Position numbers and translations under genes: made by a program
Assembly (NCBI GenBank): GCA_947568835.1
Contig: OX387603.1
Location: forward strand, 3,449,701 to 3,513,700
Length of the DNA: 64,000 nucleotides
Source: Protonemura montana
Taxonomy: Eukaryota; Arthropoda; Insecta; Plecoptera; Nemouridae
Direction of reading: 5' to 3'
Part shown: positions 56,601-64,000 of the stretch, one piece after another
Position numbering within the stretch: the first letter of the stretch is position 1
Layout of the letters: every line of letters starts with the position of its first letter
Notes under the pieces: model-generated
The model's input: only the letters and a program-made list of their open reading frames with translations
Databases searched by the model: none
Told to the model about the DNA's origin: nothing

Positions 56601-58277
56601 TAGTACGCCGTCGACGGCCAGACCAGGACTGCGGCAGAGTACAGTTCTTTGGCCAGAATCAAATAGCGAGAACACAATCCTGGCCGTGAAATAACGTCGC
56701 AACGCTAAGAAGAAACTAAAATTATTTGCCTACATATTTAATACATTACTAATTAAGTAAAATCCTTATGATATTAAGTATTACGGACACTGGTAGTTAA
56801 TGAACATGGTACCAGTTTGAATTTATTAGTAAAATTAGATTACATGCCCAGCTTTTAACAACAATCTTTATATTGTCCTAGCACCTATGCAGCATGAGAT
56901 TACGCCGTCGGCGGCTGGACCAGGACTGCGGCAGAGTACAGTTCTTTGGCCAGAATCAAAAAGCGAGAACATCATCCTGGCCGTGAAATAACGGTGCAAC
57001 GCTAAGAAGAAACTAAAATGATTTGCCTACATATTAAATACATTACTTATTAAGTAAAATCCATATGATATTAAGTATTACGGACACTGGTAGTAAATGA
57101 ACATGGTACTAGTTTGCATTTATTAGTAAAATCAGATCTCATGCCCAGCTTTTAATAACATTCTTTATATTGTCCTAGCACCTATGCAGCAGGAGATTAC
57201 GCCGTCGGCGGCCGGACCAGGACTGCGGCAGAGTACAGTTCTTTGGCCAGAATCAAATAGCGAGAACATCTTCCTGGCCGTGAATAACAGAGCAACCCTA
57301 AGAAGAAACCAAAATGATTTGCCTACATATTTAATACATTACTAATTAAGTAATATCCTTATGATATAAGTTAGTAAAGACACTGGTAATAAATGACAAT
57401 GGAACCAGTTTGAATTTATTAGTCAAATTATATATTGGGCCATGCCTTAAAAAATCTTTCCTGTCATTACCCTAGCATCTATGCAGCCAGAGATTAACGC
57501 TGTTGACTGCATATCGTGGCCATCACAACATTGAAGGTGAGGGTCTTCCAAAGTCCCTACTTTTCCTGCGGTGGTCGGCAGCTGTTCCAAGACTGCGGCA
57601 GAGTACGGTTCATCAGCCAGCATCGAATCCCAGGCTCTATGACAAGCAGGAACCACTAGCTTTCTGTGAAGGAACCCTGCAATACCAGAGTGTTATCAAA
57701 ACTCAATTACCTACACAATAAATATCCGAGTTATTTAGAAAAATCATTACGATAATAGATATAACACACATTATATTTCATTAGTAATTGATTTTAATTA
57801 CTCGACAATGCACTGTTTACACAACAGATAGCACAATGAGTTAAAGTATCTTATGAAGATTTATCTTTTTCTTGACATGCTTTAAATATTATTCTGGACT
57901 ATGTTCTAGCACTGGAGCGGTCAGATATTGATGCCGTCGACTACTGAAAACGCCAAGTTCCGCGATCAAATCGTTCTCGGGGGTTTACCCAGACAACTTC
58001 AAGATCAGACTCGGGCTCATTTCTGCAAGGACTAAATCCAAAGTATCGCAACATTTAGCCAGAGATCACGTCAGACAGAGGAATGACGTCTGTGATTATC
58101 TCAAGAAGCTTGCTGGTGTTAGTTTTATTCTGGCAGATTCACGTATTGTTCTACCCGTATTAAAATATAACGTCGAGTAATCGCGAGTGAACGTACCAAC
58201 CCACGCAGCCATTGGAGGTCTAGCGGCCGGGTTTTAAATTCGTGTGTCAGTAAGAAATATCGTGTAACAGTGGAAAT

Positions 58278-58681
58278 ATGCGTGTGACAATGGACTTTAG
58301 TGACAGCGTGCTGCTCTCCTCCCCTCACCTGTTCGGAGTTCTAAGCTTCAAGACTGCGGGCGATGGCCTCACATGGACTGCAGCTTGGAGGTTGCTGACG
58401 ATTCTTCAAGCTTCACACACTAAGGTTAAACCTCTAAGGTTAAACATGAGTAATAAGGCAAGTGAAGGGCAGGTTGAGGAATTGCTGCTACAGGGGACAC
58501 ACTTTCTTTCAGCTGGTAATTTCATTTCATGCTTGTATTTTGTTTCTTGCATTTTGTCTTTGTGGCCCGTTACAGCAAGCGTGAAGAGGTCAGGCAGGAT
58601 CCCATTTTTAGCTGACGACATTAAGAGCCCGAATGCTCTACTGTCCGTCATTCAAAGATGCCCGCTGGCTGGCTCTTAGGA
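58278..58681 (+). CDS. Same candidate ORF in tandem unit 4, diverged
   Basis: The TATA-like box has changed to TAAGAAA. The middle of the frame differs by an 18-base insertion (extra AAACCTCTAAGGTT), while the MSNKASEGQVEELLLQG part is as in unit 1. The frame remains open. Confidence 0.2.
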
Positions 58682-60429
58682 TGTATTTTAGCTCAACTAC
58701 AGAGTGTCGAACTCTTGCAAATGTTCACCGAACTGATGGCTGAACGTAGGATGTGATAATAACTGACAAATTCATCCAGTGGGCGCATTGGCCCTTGGGG
58801 TTGCAATGCGTCCCTGCACACTTGGGTGTCTATTGCCTTTCCAGTTTACCTAGCATCAGTTCCGTGGTCCTGAAGAGACGTCCACGATTGCCCAATCCCC
58901 GTAGTACAGTCCCATTTTAGCTAGAAACAAGCTCGATCACTCAAATCAACCCCTGCTAGTCGCCACCCTACCCTCACATTACCTGAAACTCTCTTTACGG
59001 TATTATCGTACCTTTTAATGTCCCCAGACCTGAACGAGCTATTGATGCAAGGTAGCATCGGGTAGGTATCCACAAGGAAGTGGGTCGGTGAATCAGATGC
59101 TCTGTCCGTCCACCGACTCCAAAGCACGGTTTTGTAACGGAGAGAGTGATCGAAGGTAGAATAGGTTAGTCAGGTTCAATCAGGGTCATACAGCAATAGC
59201 CCAGTTCTATACACTTGAATTCAAAACAGTAGATAAAGGAAATAGCACATAACAGAAGTGAATAGTAATTGATGTAAAACGTGGTTTTCTGTAACACTAA
59301 TGTTATTTTCCCAATTTAATAAGATTAACTCCTTCTGTTGGGTTTATCACATTTTAGCATTTAGTATGAAATTTATGCTTCTTTTAAAAATAGATGAACT
59401 TATAGTGACCAAGACTTTTTACTTATGAAATCATAATTGTCAGTTACTAGAAATGAAATAGGACAACTTGTCTCCCACCATTAGCCTTTGAAATAGTGCG
59501 CACCAATTTTCCAGGTCAGTCTAGGCTCCTTAGTTTAGTAAGTTCCAGCGCGCCCAATCAAGCGCCTACGCAGAACTTCGAGATCTTCCAGCATCGTTGT
59601 ATGGGGGCGTTCTGCACAGCTCGCGTTAAGCGAGCTCGGCCGTTTTGGGGGGAATACACACAAATGTAGCGCTAATTCCTTGACCGTCCTAGAAGTATGT
59701 CATGCAAGAGTAAACTCATCGCTTCACGTGGGTGGACCTTGCCTTTTACGGGGTGCACCGCCCCAGGGACAGTTTGAGCAAAAGCTCCTGTCGTACAAAG
59801 AGCACGTGCTCGCCGGTATCGCGATTACGGGAAGTTATTTCCCAACTCGTGTGCCAAGTGAGTGCTTCAAGATAGTGAAATGATGAAAACAGAAGCACAT
59901 GCAAGAAAACTCTGAATATTAGAAGTCTTTTGGAAATCATGTAGGTAAATTCGTTAATTACATAATTATTCTGTAGCATAATAATGACTTATCTCAAATT
60001 CTTACTTAAGTACATGACTCTCGTACACTTGCCTCACTAATGCTATCCTTTTCGCTTTGTTTTGGAATGTTTCATGTTCGCTTCCCGATCTGCTATTTTC
60101 CTTGCCAGCTGTAAGCTGGCATGAAGATAATGAAAGATTTTGATGATTACTGCTGAGTCGCTGAGTGCCTTGGACATCTGCACTTGTCACGACATGATTG
60201 GTAGAGATGCGGTGTTTATACCACACATTGCTGATAAGGTCAACTGCATGTAAGTTTAATATCCAGTGAGATGACTGCTTTATACATGCTTAGCAACTGT
60301 CATTTTGCTTCTATTTATATTGTACACAGTATAACTTCATCTTCTCTTATCTGGAAAACGTTAGGTATGCAAATTCTAGCGCTAAACTTTGCAATCTTTT
60401 TCCATTTTATTGGGTCACACAAAAGGAAC

Positions 60430-60717
60430 CTGTGTAACACACTTATATCTTTGATTGACTTGTGGTTCAAATCTTCAAAGCTTACTCTTTTCTTCGTTAA
60501 ACGCACCGACAGGGCTACCTCGTTGGAGCGTTTTGAAAGAACTGTGAGAAAACGTGCTTTCGATTATGGCTGTGCCATATTAGAAATATTTTTGCCAACG
60601 CCTGTTTGCTATCAACGGAGTCCACCTGACACTTTAATATCGTAACGGGATACAAAATATCGCCTTAGAGTTGTCCAGCGCGACAGTGTAAAATGCTGAT
60701 TTTTGTGCTCATTTCAG
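60430..60717 (+). other. Non-tandem stretch with an open + frame, unassigned
   Basis: A frame from 60271 to 60645 stays open into RTDRATSLERFERTVRKRAF and ends with TAA. The right half (from 60420) is not part of the repeat. No family is recognised. Confidence 0.25.
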
Positions 60718-62398
60718 ATCGCCACGCAATTAATTAGTGAAGTTGATGCTGACGCAGCACCGTGCCCCGACGCAGACATGAAGAGGACCCTGCCTGACAG
60801 TTCAGATTATTTCATTTCTGATCCTGCTAGCTGAATCTCATCATAACGTCACTTTGAGATCTTCGAGACCTACAAGATTTTCGAGACCGTCGAGACCGTC
60901 GAGACCGTCGAGATCTTTAAGATCTTCGATATCTTCGATGGCTTGGAATTTGACATTAACTGGTAAGTGAAGTAAAAATACATTCAAAGATTTTGCCATT
61001 TTTTTCGGCATATTTTGTGCAAATCTATATTAACTGTTTTTTCACATAGGTCGTGGTGTCCTTGCTTTGCTGCAAAGATGACTTGAAGACATCTGAACGC
61101 CCTCTAATCGACTTGGTTCTTCACCCTGGAATGCAGCTACTTCTCTGGGGTGCTCTTAATCCTTCCACCATAACTTCGAGACCTTCGAGATTTTCGAGAT
61201 AGTTGATAACTTCGAGACCTTTGATGACTTGGAATTTGACATGTACTGGTAAGTGAAGTAAAAATATATTTAATTTTGTATTGTTCGTCACGTTTTGTAC
61301 ACATTCTCATGTAATGTTAATTCACATAGGTCCCTGTTTTTCTGCAGATATGCTGTAGAGAGGCCTGACCGCCCTAAGATCGATTTGGTTCTTTGCCCTG
61401 GAATGCAACATTGCGTGGTTTTCTGCGATCTCATCGTTTTGAGACAGTCTTCCCCGTGGTGGTCCTTTGTAGGCTCTAGTTCAACCTCCTCCCAGCATCA
61501 CATCGGGACCTTTGATACTTTCGAGACTTTCAAGATCTTCTAGATATTCGAGATCTTCGAGATCATCGAGGACTTGCAATTTTAAATACACTGGCAAGTG
61601 AAGTAAAAAGATAGTTAAATTGATATTTTTCGTTTTTTTTTGTGCACATTTTCATTTACCGTTTACTCTTACGTAGGGCGTGGTGTCCCTGTTTTGCTGC
61701 AAAAATGGCTTGAAGACAACTGAGCACCCTCTGATCGACTTGATTCTCCACCCTGGAATGAAGCGTCTTCCTCTTGTGGCCCTTGGTGGGCTCCAGTTCA
61801 AATTCCTTCCACCATCACTTCGAAATCTTAGAGACTTTCAAGATCTTCGAGATCTTTAAGATCCTTGCGATCTTCGAGATCTTCGAGACCTTCAAGATCT
61901 TCGAGACCTTCAAGATCTTCGAGACCTTCAAGATCTTCGAGACCTTCAAGATCTTCGAGACCTTCAAGATCTTCGAGACCTTCAAGATCTTTGAGACCTT
62001 CGAGATCATCTAGATCTTCGAGATCTTCGTGATATTCGAGATATTCAAGATTCTCAAGATCCTTGAAATCATTGAGGACTTGCAATTTGATATTTTCTGG
62101 TAAGTAAAGTAATATATTAAAATGTACATTTTTTGCCATATCGTGTGCACATTTTCATGTACTGTTAACTCACACAGATCGCGGTGTCCCTGATTTTCTG
62201 CAAATATGGCTTGAAGACATCTAACTACCTCTGATCGACTTGATTCTCCACCCTGGAATACCATGTGGCATGTATTGCTGCGACCTTCTCGTGCTGGGCC
62301 AGCCTTCCTCTTTGATAGGCTCCAGTTCAACATCCTCTGAGAATCACTTATAGAAATTCGTGATCTTTGAGATCTTGGAATTTGAAATATACCTACCG
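60718..62398 (+). repeat. Five tandem exon-like units with conserved splice borders
   Basis: Segments are 60718-60962, 61050-61248, 61330-61593, 61677-62099 and 62178-62398. Each follows TAG or CAG after a (T)CAC(A/G)-type tract, and each ends at a GT donor (GTAAGTGAAGTAAAA) or, once, a GC donor (GCAAGTGAAG at 61594). They share GTCCTTG/GTCCCTG, CTTGAAGACA, ATCGACTTG and CACCCTGGAATG blocks and then a GAGATCTTC-type repeat. Frames are open over parts of each (for example IDLVLHPGMQ and IDLILHPGMK) but no frame runs through all of them. The first segment, 60718-60834, encodes 38 residues and then TGA. Confidence 0.6.
61828..62060. repeat. 18-bp repeat GACCTTCAAGATCTTCGA, with 9-bp subunits
   Basis: About eight tidy units plus variants, based on GAGATCTTC (with AGATCT palindromes). 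Open frames on both strands (ETFKIF or EDLEGL repeats) follow from the unit being a multiple of three. Confidence 0.92.
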
Positions 62399-62439
62399 GT
62401 AAGTGAGATAAAAGTAAATGAAAATCGACTTTTTTCGAC

Positions 62440-62680
62440 ATATTTTGTACCAGAAATCCGAACCGAAATCGATAACAGTCCCGGTTCCATTTTTTTTAAA
62501 TTACGGTTCTGGTTCCATTTTTTTTTTTTTTTTTAAATAATGGTTCTAGTTCTGATTTTTAAATATTGTGAATTTAGGTTTTGGTTCTGCTTCGGGTTCT
62601 TGCAAAATACGAATTTTGGTTCTGGTTCTGGTTCCGGCTCTGTAATCAATATTTTGGTTCCAATAACAATTTTCCGAAAT
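62440..62680. repeat. Low-complexity GGTTCTGGTTCC and T-rich tract
   Basis: Short GGTTC-type repeats interleaved with poly(T). It could be the remnant of a transposon end. Confidence 0.6.
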
Positions 62681-62939
62681 AACCGTGAAACCGAAGTCCG
62701 CGTAAGTCGATGCGCTGCGCTTTATTACGTACAGTGGGTAACGAAAGCGAGTTGGAGCGAGTCGCTCAGACGCTCAGTCGCTAACAAGTTTATTTTTTGA
62801 AAAAATCTCCACTTGCCAAAATAAACTTAAATATTTCATTCTTCCTCAATCTGTAGTCACTTTGATGTGAATATCACTGAAAATTGAGTTTGATGTAGCT
62901 ATCTTTTAGCTGTTTTGGAACGCATATGAGACTGAAATA
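62681..62939. other. Unassigned sequence left of the second hAT-like copy
   Basis: It may belong to the element at 62940, but homology to 41388-42810 is not clear in this part. Confidence 0.3.
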
Positions 62940-63520
62940 TTTGCGTTGATGTCATGACTGCCCAAATGTCCCGACAGGAAGAAATAATGAATAATCCGAC
63001 TGCTCGCAAACATGACCCGGACATCGTTGGTGCCCGTACGAAACATTTTCTTGTTCACAAGGGCCCATATCGTACTTCGGAGCCTTTTCCGACTTGCACT
63101 GAGTAAAAAGCAAAAACGAAGCTTTTTTGCCCGCTACTATCAAACTAAATACAAAACGGGACTTGGCTATTCACCTGCACTCGATTTTGCGTATTGTCAA
63201 TCGTGTTGGCTATTTGCTGTCAGAAAAAGACAAGTAGCTGTTTAAATGAAGAGAAGTTACCCCGGGGCAAATGGAATTCGTGACTGGAAACAACTATATG
63301 TCACTTTTCACCTTGGATCCCCTTCGGTGATCCCGATTAATTACTGAATCGCAAAGAATTGTTGATTTCTAGTATCCACACATTTGTTTAAGTATTTTTT
63401 TCAGCATTCGCAAGTGAACGTAAACAACTGTATGCGATTCAAAAATATCGGAATCCCTTCCTTAAGAGGGGGGGGGGGGGGGGGGTGTCCCAACGAAAAA
63501 TCTTGCCCCCTGGTCCTGGG
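62940..63520 (-). mobile_element. Second copy of the hAT-like element, inverted and truncated
   Basis: Read on the - strand it has CCCAGGACCAGGGGGCAAGA, TTTTTCGTTGGG, a C tract, TTCACTTGCGAATGCTGAAA and GCTCCGAAGTACGATATGGG. These match 41412-41470, 41540-41560 and 41858-41880 of the first copy in order. The outer terminus is lost at the join with the retrotransposon piece at 63525. Confidence 0.8.
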
Positions 63521-63524
63521 ATAA

Positions 63525-63749
63525 AAAGAAATTCGCATCGTTCCACACCACACATCCCTCTTCACACAAAGTCCCCTCTACTTATGCACAAAAATATTCA
63601 ACCACCTCCCGACCCACATCAAAGAATCCTCTCTACGCAGCACCTTCGACTCCTACCTACGAATCTTTCTCATCCAAAACCCCTTCTACAACCTAGAGGA
63701 ATACCTGACCTCTACACCTTACCATCTCCCCCTGGCCCATCAACAATGA
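63525..63749 (+). mobile_element. Non-LTR retrotransposon C-terminal fragment with stop
   Basis: The frame at 63549-63749 reads LFTQSPLYLCTKIFNHLP, THIKESSLRSTFDSYL and RIFLIQNPFYNLEEYL. This is the same protein end as at 43530 (FLIQNP) and 38405, and it ends in TGA. The following AT-rich sequence to 64000 looks like its 3' UTR and continues past the window. Confidence 0.8.
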
Positions 63750-64000
63750 CGACTTAGAACAAATGACGACTTAGAACAACCACCTAACTATTGATGCTAG
63801 TTCCTAATCATTACTTTTAGTATACCATTATTATTGACATTATACATAAGTTATTGTCATATTAGAACCTAAGATTATTATATTTTACAACCTATACTAT
63901 ACCATTAAGCCACTATCCTTACCATTACTACCACTATTATATTTATAATTTTATTAGATTATATTATAGGATATACAACTCTACCATTATTACTATTTTA
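63750..64000 (+). other. AT-rich 3' region of the retrotransposon fragment
   Basis: ATTATTATT-type low-complexity sequence, similar in style to the 3' UTR of the fragment at 43143-43530. No end is reached within the window. Confidence 0.4.

Larger units (their letters stand above)
44119..60420 (+). repeat. Large tandem array: three full units plus a partial fourth
   Basis: Equivalent ATG positions at 44209, 48813, 53413 and 58446 give periods of 4604, 4600 and 5033 bp. Units 1 and 2 are almost identical over about 45430-48600 against 50032-53200. Unit 3 is more diverged and longer through an extra 0.3-kb subunit and a 0.12-kb duplication (about 55830-55950). Unit 4 is intact to about 60060, then lacks about 0.6 kb and decays. 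The left junction is at the CTTCCAGACTGC block near 44119. Confidence 0.93.

Overview
The window is animal nuclear DNA, most likely from an arthropod and possibly a crustacean. Genes are split by GT-AG introns, introns are long and full of minisatellites, and there are SINEs, decayed non-LTR retrotransposons and a cut-and-paste element. The arthropod assignment rests on the innexin at the left edge, whose second extracellular loop, TM4 and tail read like arthropod Inx1/Inx2. No bacterial or phage features are present.

Left part (1-29.5 kb). The last four exons of an innexin lie on the + strand (3-2591). On the - strand the first six coding exons of a DOCK-family Rac exchange factor (DOCK3/4, fly Sponge type) start at an ATG at 29458 and run to 5366. 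They encode the N-terminal SH3 domain and the start of the helical region, about 154 residues. The remaining exons were not found and should lie left of the window, so the innexin also appears to sit in or beside a DOCK intron. The 11.9-kb DOCK intron 5 holds a complete nine-exon secreted collagen-like gene on the opposite strand (10023-15605), with its own CCAAT and TATA elements and poly(A) signal. DOCK introns also carry minisatellites with 26-, 34-, 45-, 68-, 76- and 78-bp units. The long ORFs through the 34- and 78-bp arrays are artefacts of those arrays. The 68-bp unit resembles the inside of a SINE with a 5S-rRNA-like head that is present in several copies.

Middle part (29.5-44 kb). 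This is mostly non-coding. It contains a possible small secreted-peptide ORF (29893-30129, -), a probable small spliced gene (34552-38080, +) with a degenerate duplicate of its second exon, and a transposon graveyard. The clearest nested case is a 1,423-bp element with hAT-like ends and an 8-bp target-site duplication inside a broken non-LTR reverse transcriptase gene.

Right part (44.1-64 kb). A tandem array has three full units and one partial unit (4.6, 4.6, 5.0 kb and remainder). Each unit has several segments bounded by good splice signals but no convincing long reading frame. Next come five tandem exon-like units (60.7-62.4 kb) with repeated GAGATCTTC-type motifs, then a second copy of the hAT-like element and a retrotransposon 3' end. 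The 44-62.4 kb stretch is the least explained part of the window: a mosaic, splice-signal-rich tandem locus that could be a non-coding RNA locus, a decaying gene cluster or a fast-evolving gene.
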